A stretch of DNA of 52,180 nt from an uncultured Oscillospiraceae bacterium (lineage in GTDB: Bacteria > Bacillota > Clostridia > Oscillospirales > Ruminococcaceae): the NCBI GenBank assembly GCA_900539195.1, contig UQBC01000017.1:1-52180 (forward strand). Direction: 5' to 3'. The position numbers and the translations under genes were made by a program. The notes under the pieces are model-generated. The model ran no database searches. It saw only the letters and a program-made list of their open reading frames with translations, and had not been told where the DNA came from. The stretch's first letter is position 1. Every line of letters begins with the position of its first letter. Below, piece after piece: positions 42,376 through 51,454 of the stretch.

Positions 42376-43126
42376 CCGGTTTTCAAGAACACAGCTCGTT
42401 TTCGGTAAAGAGGCAATGGACAGGCTGAAAGGCTCTCGTGTTGCGGTATTCGGCGTAGGCGGAGTAGGCGGTTATACTGTTGAGGCGCTTGCACGCTCGG
42501 GAGTGGGAGCGATTGATATTATAGACAATGATAAGGTGTGTCTTACCAATATAAACCGTCAGATAATAGCTACAACAAAGACGGTCGGTAAGTACAAGGT
42601 CGATGTCGCAAAGGAGCGAATCGAGGAAATAAATCCCGACTGCAAGGTGACAGCCTTCAGAACCTTCTATATGCCCGAAACGGCGGATCAGTTTGATTTT
42701 ACTCAGTACGACTATGTAGTTGACGCAATAGATACGGTTACGGGAAAAATAGCACTTATTGAAAATGCAAAGAAGGCAGGAACGCCGATTATAAGCTCTA
42801 TGGGAGCGGGAAACAAGGTCGATCCTACGGCATTTGAGGTCGCGGACATATATAAGACCTCCGTGTGTCCTCTTGCAAGGGTAATGCGCTATGAGCTTAA
42901 ACGCAGGGGAATAAAGAAGCTCAAGGTGGTATACTCAAAGGAAAAGCCGATACCGCCCATTGCCGACGAAGATCCGAACGGTGAAAACGGTTGTCTTTCT
43001 AAGGCGGATAAGGTGGCAGGAAAAAGACAGGTGCCGGGAAGTACCGCCTTTGTACCGTCTGTGGCAGGGCTTATTATCGCCGGGGAAGTTATAAAGGATA
43101 TTACGCAGTTTAAGGGAAGAGAATAA
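42368..43126 (+). CDS. tcdA: tRNA threonylcarbamoyladenosine dehydratase (ThiF/E1-like)
   Basis: A 252-residue E1-like enzyme that cyclises t6A to ct6A. The nucleotide site is VFGVGGVGGYTVEALARSG, followed by IDNDKVCLTNINRQ and DAIDTVTGK. The CxxC zinc sites of MoeB/ThiF are absent, which fits TcdA (CsdL/YgdL). The window also has tsaD, so both ends of the t6A to ct6A route are encoded within 5 kb. It overlaps the RDAC gene by 8 bp with its ribosome site AGGAGG inside that gene. It is followed by a terminator. Confidence 0.9.
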   Translation: MLDRFSRTQLVFGKEAMDRLKGSRVAVFGVGGVGGYTVEALARSGVGAIDIIDNDKVCLTNINRQIIATTKTVGKYKVDVAKERIEEINPDCKVTAFRTFYMPETADQFDFTQYDYVVDAIDTVTGKIALIENAKKAGTPIISSMGAGNKVDPTAFEVADIYKTSVCPLARVMRYELKRRGIKKLKVVYSKEKPIPPIADEDPNGENGCLSKADKVAGKRQVPGSTAFVPSVAGLIIAGEVIKDITQFKGRE

Positions 43127-43137
43127 GAAAAATTAAG

Positions 43138-43167
43138 AGCCTCCTGTACGGCATGGTGCAGGAGGCT
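43138..43167 (+). terminator. Terminator after tcdA
   Basis: AGCCTCCTG and CAGGAGGCT form the stem around TACGGCATGGTG. The downstream sequence has only scattered T. Confidence 0.7.
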
Positions 43168-43200
43168 ATGTTTATTGATAAAGTTTATGAATATAACAGA

Positions 43201-43232
43201 AAAACCGCTTGATTTGATAATCAAGCGGTTTT
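43201..43232 (-). terminator. Terminator of tRNA-Pro, possibly bidirectional
   Basis: AAAACCGCTTGATT and AATCAAGCGGTTTT form a perfect 14-bp stem with a TGAT loop. On the minus strand it follows the tRNA by 4 bp and ends in T. Confidence 0.85.
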
Positions 43233-43236
43233 TAAC

Positions 43237-43313
43237 TGGTCTGAGTGACAGGATTTGAACCTGCGGCCTCTACCACCCCAAGGTAGCGCGCTACCAATCT
43301 GCGCCACACCCAG
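43237..43313 (-). tRNA. tRNA-Pro (anticodon GGG)
   Basis: The complete cloverleaf on the minus strand has acceptor CTGGGTG/CACTCAG with discriminator A and encoded CCA. The D stem is GCGC/GCGC, the anticodon stem CTACC/GGTAG with loop TTGGGGT giving GGG, and the T arm GCAGG-TTCGAAT-CCTGT. The anticodon reads CCC and CCU. It has its own promoter (43326-43354) and terminator. Confidence 0.95.
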
Positions 43314-43325
43314 ATAACAGTAAAC

Positions 43326-43354
43326 ATTATACACGGTTTTCGGGTATTTGTCAA
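43326..43354 (-). promoter_or_regulatory. Promoter of tRNA-Pro
   Basis: On the minus strand, perfect TTGACA (43354-43349) and TATAAT (43331-43326) with 17 bp between. The distance to the tRNA 5' end is 12 bp. Confidence 0.92.
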
Positions 43355-43525
43355 GGGTTTTTTTGAATTTTTTTGTGAAAAACGCAAAAATAATTCTGAT
43401 GATCATCGGAAACCGTTTTGTTATGCGGTTTTGAGGGTGTGGTCGATGTGGAGGACGGTTATATATATAAAATCGTGGGTAACTATATAATAAGAGGGAG
43501 TTTTGAGAAAAAGTTATGTTTGCTA

Positions 43526-43554
43526 TTGCGAACCGGTTCAAACTGTGGTACAAT
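43526..43554 (+). promoter_or_regulatory. Promoter of purB with a palindrome in the spacer
   Basis: TTGCGA (43526-43531) and TACAAT (43549-43554) with a 17-bp spacer. The perfect palindrome GAACCGGTTC (43530-43539) overlaps the -35 box and spacer. It could be an operator, but it does not fit the B. subtilis PurBox. Confidence 0.6.
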
Positions 43555-43644
43555 ATATAATGTGTCGGTATGTGCAGCAATTAAGCTGTGGATCTGTCGG
43601 CACAAGGAACGTTAAAAATCCGATGAAAAGGACGGTTACTTATA

Positions 43645-45084
43645 ATGACAAACTACGAAACTTACGAAAGCCCTTTTTGTACAAGATATGCAAGCGAGGA
43701 AATGCAGTTTACATTCTCGGCACAGAAGAAGTTTTCGACATTCCGCAGATTGTGGGTAGCACTTGCAAGAGCGGAAATGAAGCTCGGACTTGAGCAGGTA
43801 ACACAGGAAAAGGTGGACGAGCTTGAGGCGCATATTGATGATATTGACTTTGCTTATGCGGCTGAAGAGGAGAAGAAGCTCCGCCACGATGTTATGGCGC
43901 ACGTTCATACATACGGAAAGTGCTGTCCGAAGGCCGAGGGTATAATCCATTTAGGCGCTACAAGCTGTTATGTAGGCGATAACACCGATGTTATCGTGAT
44001 GCGTGACGCTATGAAGATAGTACACAGAAAGCTCGTAAATGTTCTTGCAAACTTTGCTTCTTTCGCCGACAAGTACAAGGATATGCCCTGTCTTGCATAT
44101 ACACATTTACAACCTGCACAGCTGACTACAGTCGGCAAGCGTGCTACACTGTGGATGAACGAACTTCTGATGGATCTTGAGGATCTTGAATATCAGATGG
44201 GTAATCTTAAGCTGCTCGGTCAGAAGGGTACTACGGGTACACAGGCGAGCTTTATGGAGCTGTTCCACGGCGATGAAGAGAAGATAGAAAAGCTTGAACA
44301 GATGATAGCTGAGGAGATGGGCTTTAAGGAGTGCGTTCCCGTAAGCGGTCAGACATATTCAAGAAAGGTAGACAGCAGAATAGTTAATGTACTGGGCGGT
44401 ATCGCACAGAGCTGTTCAAAGTTCTCGAATGACCTGCGTATCCTTGCAAACTTCAAGGAGATGGAAGAACCTTTCGAGAAGAATCAGATCGGTTCTTCGG
44501 CTATGCCTTATAAGAGAAACCCGATGAGAGCGGAGAGAATTACATCGCTTTCAAGATATGTAATAATAGATACTCTTAACCCCGCATTCACGGCAGGTAC
44601 ACAGTGGTTCGAGAGAACGCTTGACGACAGCGCTAACAAGCGTATATCGGTAGCAGAGGCTTTCCTTGCAACAGACGCTATACTGAACATTATGCTGAAT
44701 ATCACAAACGGACTGGTCGTATATCCCAAGGTCATCCGTGCAAGAGTAATGAAGGAGCTTCCTTTCATGGCAACGGAGAATATTATGATGGACGCTGTTA
44801 TGAAGGGCGGAAACAGACAGGAGCTTCACGAGAAGATAAGACTGCACAGCATTGCCGCAGGTAAGGTGATCAAGGAGGAAGGCGGAGAAAACGACCTCGT
44901 TGACAGAATTGCGGCAGATCCCGACTTTATGACAACAAAGGAAGAAATCGAGGCAAAGCTTATCCCTGAAAACTATACCGGCAGAAGCGCAAGCCAGGTA
45001 ACAGCTTTTCTTAACAAATGTATCAAGCCTGTTCTTGAAAAGAACAAGGAAGTTCTCGGAGAAAAGGCTGAGCTTTCAGTATAA
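43645..45084 (+). CDS. purB: Adenylosuccinate lyase
   Basis: A 479-residue cytoplasmic enzyme that releases fumarate from SAICAR and adenylosuccinate in purine synthesis. HLGATSCYVGDNTDV, KGTTGTQASF and the mobile signature loop SSAMPYKRNPMRAERI are typical of the fumarase/aspartase superfamily member PurB. The C-terminal lyase domain is complete. GAAAAGGACGG precedes the ATG. It is alone in its transcription unit, with no other pur genes in the window. Confidence 0.96.
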   Translation: MTNYETYESPFCTRYASEEMQFTFSAQKKFSTFRRLWVALARAEMKLGLEQVTQEKVDELEAHIDDIDFAYAAEEEKKLRHDVMAHVHTYGKCCPKAEGIIHLGATSCYVGDNTDVIVMRDAMKIVHRKLVNVLANFASFADKYKDMPCLAYTHLQPAQLTTVGKRATLWMNELLMDLEDLEYQMGNLKLLGQKGTTGTQASFMELFHGDEEKIEKLEQMIAEEMGFKECVPVSGQTYSRKVDSRIVNVLGGIAQSCSKFSNDLRILANFKEMEEPFEKNQIGSSAMPYKRNPMRAERITSLSRYVIIDTLNPAFTAGTQWFERTLDDSANKRISVAEAFLATDAILNIMLNITNGLVVYPKVIRARVMKELPFMATENIMMDAVMKGGNRQELHEKIRLHSIAAGKVIKEEGGENDLVDRIAADPDFMTTKEEIEAKLIPENYTGRSASQVTAFLNKCIKPVLEKNKEVLGEKAELSV

Positions 45085-45121
45085 TTGTCAGATCGGAAAA
45101 TAGCGAAATTTACAAAATTCC

Positions 45122-45150
45122 TTGACTAATCGAAATCATTATAGTATAAT
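45122..45150 (+). promoter_or_regulatory. Promoter of secD-secF
   Basis: TTGACT (45122-45127) and TATAAT (45145-45150) with a 17-bp spacer. The short leader contains the small hairpin TGTGC-TTAG-GCACA (45175-45188) just before the ribosome site. Confidence 0.85.
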
Positions 45151-45205
45151 ACTATAATGTATAAATTAACAGGATGTGCTTAGGCACAGAAACGGAGTGA
45201 AACAT

Positions 45206-46672
45206 TTGAAAAGAGTGGCAAAGCCTGTGTTCTTTATAGTGCTGGCGGTTATACTGGCATTTACAGGCATAGTATTTTTCGGTGTTCATACCCAGTACGG
45301 CGATTTCACGACCACTATTATAAGAGGCGTAAGTGATATTCGTTGGGGTATTGATATCAGAGGCGGTGTTGACGTTACATTTACGTCACCGGCAGATTAT
45401 GATGCGACCGATGAAGAGGTCGATGCGGCAAAGTCAATCGTTGAAACAAGACTTGTTGCAAACAACATAACAGACTATGAGGTTTATGTTGATTATAACA
45501 ACGATAAGATAATTGTGCGTTTCCCGTGGCAGGCTGAAGACGACAGCTTTGATCCCGAGGCCGCTGTAAAGGAGCTTGGCGCTACCGCACTGCTCACATT
45601 CAGAGAGGGCTCGGAAAAATCGCTTTCAGACGGTCAGACATACGAGGATCTGCCCCTTATCATTTCCGGCTCGGACGTTGAAAAGGCTTCTGCCGTATAT
45701 CAGCTCAAGAGCGGAAACAGCAAGGAATACGAGTACATGGTATCCTTAAAGCTGAAGGACAGCGGCAAGGAAAAGTTCGCAGAGGCTACAAAGAAGCTTT
45801 CTTCAACTTCTCCCAAGGGATACATTTCAACCTACATGGACGACGAGTGCATTTCAACAGCTACCGTAAATGAGGAAATCAGCGGCGGCGAGGCTACTAT
45901 CAGCGGTAACTTCACAGCTGATGAGGCGAAGGAGCTTGCTGACCAGATAAACGGCGGTGCGCTTCCTTTCAAGCTTGAAACATCAAGCTTCAGCACTATA
46001 TCACCTACACTCGGTACAGGTGCCCGTGACGCTATGGCAATCGCCGGCGTTATCGCATTTGCACTTATAATGATATTCATGATATCACTGTACAGACTTC
46101 CCGGTGTTGTAGCCGTTATCGGTCTTATCGGACAGGTAGCAGGTACGTTCTGTGCTATAACCGGATTCTTCCCGTTCTCAAACAGCTTTACGCTGACAAT
46201 ACCCGGTATCGCAGGTATCATTCTTGCGGTAGGTATGGGCGTTGACGCAAACGTTATCACGGGCGAGCGTATAAAGGAAGAAATAAACAGCGGCAAGACG
46301 ATAGATACAGCGATAGCTACAGGCTATAAGAGAGCGTTCAGTGCGGTATTTGACGGTAATATTACGATGATCATCGTTGCTATAATACTTATGGGTGCTT
46401 TCGGTACTCCCGACAGCCTTGCGTCTACTATACTGAAGCCGGTATTCTTCATGTTCGGCGCTTCAACTGAGGGTACTATCTACTCATTCGGTTATACTCT
46501 GATGGTCGGCGTAATACTGAACTTCCTGTTCGGTATACTTGCGACAAGACTTATGACAATGTCGCTTTCCAGATTCAAGATATTCAGAAATCCTGCGCTT
46601 TACGGCGGAAAATCTGCCAAGAAGCGTGCCGCTGAAAAGGCAGCGGCTACGGAAGGCGGTGCTTCAAAATGA
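45206..46672 (+). CDS. secD: Protein translocase subunit SecD
   Basis: A protein of 488 residues that uses the proton gradient to help export through SecYEG. It has an N-terminal membrane segment, then WGIDIRGGVDVTF (the D1 motif), the P1 periplasmic-type domain and five membrane segments with the conserved GMGVDANVITGERIKEE. The TTG at 45206 follows GGAGTG by a good distance and gives MKRVAKPVFF. Upstream codons in frame have no ribosome site. It overlaps secF by 4 bp. Confidence 0.94.
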   Translation: MKRVAKPVFFIVLAVILAFTGIVFFGVHTQYGDFTTTIIRGVSDIRWGIDIRGGVDVTFTSPADYDATDEEVDAAKSIVETRLVANNITDYEVYVDYNNDKIIVRFPWQAEDDSFDPEAAVKELGATALLTFREGSEKSLSDGQTYEDLPLIISGSDVEKASAVYQLKSGNSKEYEYMVSLKLKDSGKEKFAEATKKLSSTSPKGYISTYMDDECISTATVNEEISGGEATISGNFTADEAKELADQINGGALPFKLETSSFSTISPTLGTGARDAMAIAGVIAFALIMIFMISLYRLPGVVAVIGLIGQVAGTFCAITGFFPFSNSFTLTIPGIAGIILAVGMGVDANVITGERIKEEINSGKTIDTAIATGYKRAFSAVFDGNITMIIVAIILMGAFGTPDSLASTILKPVFFMFGASTEGTIYSFGYTLMVGVILNFLFGILATRLMTMSLSRFKIFRNPALYGGKSAKKRAAEKAAATEGGASK

Positions 46673-47682
46673 ACAATAAAAAAGTAATAGACTTCATCGG
46701 TAACAGAAAAATTCTCTTTATTATACCGATAGTAATTGTGGTAATTACAATTATTTTCAACTGCATTTTCGGCGTACAGATGGCTATCGAGTTCAAGGGT
46801 GGTACAATGCTGACATACAGCTATACCGGAGAGATAGATACGAACGCTGTAAAACAGGTGGTTGAAAGCGAAAACTACGGTGCTGTTACAGTAACTACAG
46901 GTTCCTCGATGAACAGCTCGCTTGAAGTCGTTGAGATTTCATTCTCATCGTCCGAAGGTCTTACAGCCGACAAGCAGACAGCTTTATCCGATAAGCTTCA
47001 GCAATCATTCAAGGATAACAGCCTTACGCTTGTAAACAGCCAGGACGTTAACCCTACATCGGGTACTGAGTTCTTCTTAAAGTGCCTTGTTGCGGTACTG
47101 TTCTCGTTTGTACTGCTCGTTATCTATATTGCGTTCAGATTCAAGAAAATCGGCGGTCTTTCGGCAGGTGTGTTTGCGCTTGTTGCGCTGGTTCACGACT
47201 GCTTCATGGTTTATGCGGTGTTCGTGTTCTGCCGTTTCCCGATTGACGCAAACTTTATGGCGGTTGTTCTTACCGTACTCGGTAACTCTATCAACAATAC
47301 AATCGTTGTATATGACCGTATCAGAGAGAACCGTAACCTTTACGGCAATTCACTCTCGCTTAAAGAGCTTGTTAATATGAGTATCACTCAGTCGATAACA
47401 CGTTCTGTAAACACAACAGTTACAACTGCTTTTGCAGTTCTCGCAATCTGCGTTGTATGTGCTATCTGCGGTGTAACCTCAATAATGACATTTGCTATTC
47501 CTATGATGGCAGGTCTTATCTGCGGCACTTATTCTTCGCTGTGTATCTCAGGTCCTCTGTGGGTACTCTGGCAGGAAAAGCACGGCAAGAACTATACGAA
47601 TGCCGGAAAGAGCGAGAGCAAGAAGGATACAAAGAATCTTGCATCCAATACAGCAGTAGACGCAAAGAAGCTTATGGTATAA
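46669..47682 (+). CDS. secF: Protein translocase subunit SecF
   Basis: A 337-residue partner of SecD with six membrane segments. EFKGGTMLTYSY is the first conserved block, and VVLTVLGNSINNTIVVYDRIREN with SVNTTVTTAFAVLAI are the SecF signatures. The start ATG lies within the last codons of secD (ATGA overlap), so the two are coupled and made in equal amounts. The charged C-terminal tail is cytoplasmic. Confidence 0.95.
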   Translation: MNNKKVIDFIGNRKILFIIPIVIVVITIIFNCIFGVQMAIEFKGGTMLTYSYTGEIDTNAVKQVVESENYGAVTVTTGSSMNSSLEVVEISFSSSEGLTADKQTALSDKLQQSFKDNSLTLVNSQDVNPTSGTEFFLKCLVAVLFSFVLLVIYIAFRFKKIGGLSAGVFALVALVHDCFMVYAVFVFCRFPIDANFMAVVLTVLGNSINNTIVVYDRIRENRNLYGNSLSLKELVNMSITQSITRSVNTTVTTAFAVLAICVVCAICGVTSIMTFAIPMMAGLICGTYSSLCISGPLWVLWQEKHGKNYTNAGKSESKKDTKNLASNTAVDAKKLMV

Positions 47683-47713
47683 TTACCTGTGGCTTGTAAA
47701 TTCAATTGATATT

Positions 47714-47749
47714 AAAAGCCGCACAGTACATTTGTTCTTTGCGGCTTTT
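47714..47749 (+). terminator. Terminator after secF
   Basis: AAAAGCCGCA and TGCGGCTTTT form the stem around a 16-nt loop and end in T. The adjacent gene starts soon after, so some read-through is possible. Confidence 0.75.
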
Positions 47750-47816
47750 GAATTTAGATTTGATATTCTGTTAAAAACACCAAATGGGAGAGAAATATAT
47801 ATTCCCGGAGGACATT

Positions 47817-50555
47817 TTGAAAAGAGATATTACCAAAAAAATCATAACACATTTAAGTGCAGTCATGCACAGCCCCAAGCTGTGGCTTACGCTTGTAATA
47901 CCGCCGATTGCAGTTGTAATAATAGGATTGGCGGTGTTTGCAGGCAGTGGTTTATATCCGTTCGGCGACAAGACGCTGGCATGGTGTGATATGCATCAGC
48001 AGGTACTTCCGCTTTTACTGGATTTCAAGGATATACTTGAAGGCAACGGGGATTTTCTGTTCAACTGGCAGAACGCCGGCGGAATGAATTTCCTTGGCGT
48101 ATTCCTGTTTTTTATATCCAGCCCGTTTTCATTTCTTGTAGTGTTTGTGGACAAAGCGGATATGATGGTCTTTATGAACATTATGACGCTTATGAAACTG
48201 GCGGTATGTGCAGTTACGGCAAATGCATATTTCCGTACCTGTCACAAAAAACTTGATGTTGCTTATTCCGCACTGTTCAGCGTTATGTACGCATTCAGCG
48301 GATATTCGATGCTGTTCTATCAGAATACGGTATGGCTTGATGTAATGTACTTCTTTCCGCTTCTGCTTATCGCATTCAATTCGCTGATAAAACATAAGCG
48401 CATCGGTGGACTTATTTTCTGTCTTGTAGGAATGCTGGTACTCAACTACTACCTCAGTTTTATGGTAGTGCTTTTTACGATACTGTTTTTCGGAGTTTAT
48501 ATATTCTTTAACAGGAAAAAGGGAAGCACCGGAGGAATTGCTTCACGGTTTGTTATCGGATGTGCTATAGCGGCGCTGATATCTGCGGTTATATGGCTTC
48601 CGAGCTTTGTTCAGTATCTTTCGTCAGCGAGAGGTGCCAATGTAATTAAGGGCTTGTTTGAATCGCCTGTATTCGCAGGTATATTCACGAATCTACCGCT
48701 CATATTCTGCACAGGATTTTCCGTTGCGGCTTTTATCGTATATTTTTTACGCAGAAAAAGCAAGAACAGCAGATTTTATGCTGTTATGGCATTTCTTATG
48801 CTGTTGCCGATAGTTTTTGAGCCTGTAAACAAGATGTGGCACACCGGCGATTATATGGCATTCCCAATGAGATACGGTTATATGACAACACTTATGATGC
48901 TGACATTTGCGGCAGTCAAGCTTTCACACGCAAAGTCGGAAGATTATGCGCAAAAAAGCAAAAAAGGATACTTATATGGTATACTTGCTGCAAGTGTTGC
49001 GTTTTTCGGCTTTACAATATGGTATTATTGCAATTTCAAACACAGACTCGACTCATATGTATCGACCTTGTGGGGAAGCGGAGAATCGTTCTGTCTGCTG
49101 ATTATTGTTTTCTGCGTATTTACAGCGCTGTATGTTGTTACGATGGCGTTCGGCGTTTTCAGAAAACTGACGTTCAGATCGGTTGCATTGGTGCTTTCGG
49201 TCATAGTTGTTGCAGAGTGTGTATTCAATGCCAATGTGTATATAGGTGCGGCGGCATACACGCCGGTGAAGTATAACAATGCGATTGAGCTTGAGGGAAA
49301 GATCCCGCAGGATGATGATTTCTACAGGGTCAAACTTTCTCAGTGGCCTAAGAAATATTTTGACGCAAATCTGATAGGTGGGCTCGGATATCCTACTATA
49401 GCACACTATACTTCACTTACTTCCGAACATTATATGTATGCCATGAAGCGGCTCGGCTATTCATCGTACTGGATGGAGGTAACAGGAAACGGCGGCACTG
49501 CGCTGACTGATTCGATAATGAACATAAAGTATTATGTGGAAAAGTTCAGCGCAAGAGAGCCGGTTATATATCGCGACAGAAATTATTCCATATACGAGAG
49601 CGATTACTATCTGCCGCTCGGTATTGTGACAAACAGCGATCTGTCGCAGTGTGAGGAGCTTCCTGCTGCCGAACGCATGGTTATACAGGAGTATTTTGCG
49701 GGCAACCTGCTGAATACAGATAATGATCTGCTGTTCACGAAATACGAGCATACCGGTGAGAAGAATGTAAGATATACTAACCGCGACGGAATGTATTATT
49801 TCACGCCAAAAAGTAAAGCGCGGACTGCAACGCTCAGCTACAAACTGAAAATTTCAGATAAGCAGTCGCTTTATTTCGACTGTTTTGACCTGGTATCAAG
49901 AAATATTTCGGAGCATATAAACGGCTCATTTGCAATATATGTAAACGGCATAAAGCTTGATCTGTCTTTTCCGAATCAGGACAGTAATGGCTTGTTGTAC
50001 CTCGGAACTTTTGAGAACGAAAGTGTAAGCATTGATGTAGATGTCAACAAAAGCGCATACTGTTCCAGCTTCGGCATATTCGGACTCTCGCAGGATAAGC
50101 TTGAAAAGGCTATCAACACAACGAAAACCGCTGATCTCAAGGTTGACGGAAGAAAAATAAACGGCACAGTGGAAGATGCAAAGGACGGACAGTGGCTGTT
50201 CCTTTCAGTTCCGTATGACGGCGGTTTTTCGGCAACTGTAAACGGACATAAGGCTGAGATTTATCGCTGCATGACGGGATTTATGGCATTAAAGCTTGAA
50301 GAGGGTCATAATGATATAGCGCTCAGTTTCCTGCCGAAGGGACTTAAAGAAGGCGTTATACTGACATCCGGTGGACTTGTTGTACTGGCGCTGTACATTA
50401 TTTTCCGGAAAAAGATCGCAATTATGTGCGACAGAGTTGACGGTGTATGCAGAATAGGAGTATATGCGCTTCTTTGCGGCGTACTGCTGATAGTTTATAT
50501 ACTGCCGTTTGTTATTTCGGTGATCGGCAATGTATATTCATTTATAAATCAATAA
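47817..50555 (+). CDS. YfhO-family membrane protein, GT-C-like
   Basis: A protein of 912 residues with an N-terminal half of many membrane segments and a C-terminal extracytoplasmic domain ending in two more segments. The short loop DMHQQVLPLLLDF after the first segment and NYYLSFMVVLF and SGYSMLFYQNTVW in the next are typical of YfhO. Family members are GT-C-type glycosyltransferases, and B. subtilis YfhO adds sugars to lipoteichoic acid. An ATG at 47784 exists but has no ribosome site. A TTG at 47817 has GGAGG 5 nt upstream and gives MKRDITKKI, so it is preferred. The isomerase-like gene follows 20 bp downstream. Confidence 0.83.
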   Translation: MKRDITKKIITHLSAVMHSPKLWLTLVIPPIAVVIIGLAVFAGSGLYPFGDKTLAWCDMHQQVLPLLLDFKDILEGNGDFLFNWQNAGGMNFLGVFLFFISSPFSFLVVFVDKADMMVFMNIMTLMKLAVCAVTANAYFRTCHKKLDVAYSALFSVMYAFSGYSMLFYQNTVWLDVMYFFPLLLIAFNSLIKHKRIGGLIFCLVGMLVLNYYLSFMVVLFTILFFGVYIFFNRKKGSTGGIASRFVIGCAIAALISAVIWLPSFVQYLSSARGANVIKGLFESPVFAGIFTNLPLIFCTGFSVAAFIVYFLRRKSKNSRFYAVMAFLMLLPIVFEPVNKMWHTGDYMAFPMRYGYMTTLMMLTFAAVKLSHAKSEDYAQKSKKGYLYGILAASVAFFGFTIWYYCNFKHRLDSYVSTLWGSGESFCLLIIVFCVFTALYVVTMAFGVFRKLTFRSVALVLSVIVVAECVFNANVYIGAAAYTPVKYNNAIELEGKIPQDDDFYRVKLSQWPKKYFDANLIGGLGYPTIAHYTSLTSEHYMYAMKRLGYSSYWMEVTGNGGTALTDSIMNIKYYVEKFSAREPVIYRDRNYSIYESDYYLPLGIVTNSDLSQCEELPAAERMVIQEYFAGNLLNTDNDLLFTKYEHTGEKNVRYTNRDGMYYFTPKSKARTATLSYKLKISDKQSLYFDCFDLVSRNISEHINGSFAIYVNGIKLDLSFPNQDSNGLLYLGTFENESVSIDVDVNKSAYCSSFGIFGLSQDKLEKAINTTKTADLKVDGRKINGTVEDAKDGQWLFLSVPYDGGFSATVNGHKAEIYRCMTGFMALKLEEGHNDIALSFLPKGLKEGVILTSGGLVVLALYIIFRKKIAIMCDRVDGVCRIGVYALLCGVLLIVYILPFVISVIGNVYSFINQ

Positions 50556-50575
50556 TATGAAAGGAAGTTACGGAA

Positions 50576-51373
50576 ATGGATGTCGGTGTATCAACGGCGT
50601 GCCTTTACCCGCTGGAAACTGAAAAAGCGCTCTATGAACTTGCCGAGCGCGGAATAAAGAATGTTGAGATATTCATAAACTCGGTTGATGAGCTTGAAGG
50701 GCAAGTGCTTGTGGAGCTCAGAAGAATAATCGGTGAATACGGAATAAGTGTAAAGTCAATGCATCCGTTTTCTTCTCCGATGGAAACACTTTTCCTGTTT
50801 GGAGATTATCCGAGAAGAATCGAATATCTGTTGGATATCTATAAGAGATACTTTGAAGTTATGGCGGAGCTTGGCGCAAAAGTGTTTGTTCTGCACGGTG
50901 CAATGCTGAGTTCAAAAGTCCCGGATGAGAGATATATGGAGCGCTATCTGAGATTATATCGCACTGCAAAGGAATTCGGTGTAACGGTAGCGCAGGAAAA
51001 TATATGCTATTGTAAAAGCAGCAGCGTAAAGTTTATCGAGGAAATGATCGCAAAACTCGGCGATGAAGTCAGGTTTGTGGTAGATCTTAAGCAGGCAAGG
51101 AGAAGCAATGTTGATCCGTTCAGACTGCTTGATATAATAGGTGATAAAGTTGTGCATCTGCACGTCAGCGACGGCGACGCAAGCTGTGACTGTCTGCCTA
51201 TCGGAAAAGGTAGTTTCAATTTTACTTATCTGTTCAGGGAACTTGATAAAATAAAGTATGACAATGCAATGATAGTGGAGCTGTATCGTGAAAATTATAA
51301 GAGCTACGATGAGCTGGCACTGTGCGTAAACAATATGCAGAAACTGTGCAATAAATACAAAACGGGTGTGTAA
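50576..51373 (+). CDS. Sugar phosphate isomerase/epimerase-like TIM-barrel protein
   Basis: A 265-residue xylose-isomerase-like barrel (AP endonuclease family 2 fold). Metal ligands can be placed in VEIFINS, VLHGAM, AQENICY, VVDLKQA, VHLHVSDGDA and IVELYRE, in the usual order of Glu, His, Asp, His and Glu. The substrate is unknown. It starts ATGGATGTCGG with GAAAGGAAG upstream, 20 bp after the YfhO-like gene, so it may supply or modify a sugar for that protein. This link is inference. Confidence 0.75.
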   Translation: MDVGVSTACLYPLETEKALYELAERGIKNVEIFINSVDELEGQVLVELRRIIGEYGISVKSMHPFSSPMETLFLFGDYPRRIEYLLDIYKRYFEVMAELGAKVFVLHGAMLSSKVPDERYMERYLRLYRTAKEFGVTVAQENICYCKSSSVKFIEEMIAKLGDEVRFVVDLKQARRSNVDPFRLLDIIGDKVVHLHVSDGDASCDCLPIGKGSFNFTYLFRELDKIKYDNAMIVELYRENYKSYDELALCVNNMQKLCNKYKTGV

Positions 51374-51385
51374 TCGCAAAAAGGC

Positions 51386-51414
51386 TTGAAATAGGTCGGA
51401 AAATGTGTTAAAAT
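51386..51414 (+). promoter_or_regulatory. Promoter of nrdR
   Basis: TTGAAA (51386-51391) and TAAAAT (51409-51414) with a 17-bp spacer. It starts 13 bp after the isomerase gene stop, and there is no terminator between them. Confidence 0.75.
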
Positions 51415-51454
51415 ACATAGAAACTAAGAAAAAGAGCGAAAGCGAGGAAGTTGT

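Noticed and set aside
43526..43554. PurR operator (PurBox) in front of purB
   Set aside because: The CCGAAC core with AT-rich flanks is absent. Only GCGAAC within a palindrome is seen.
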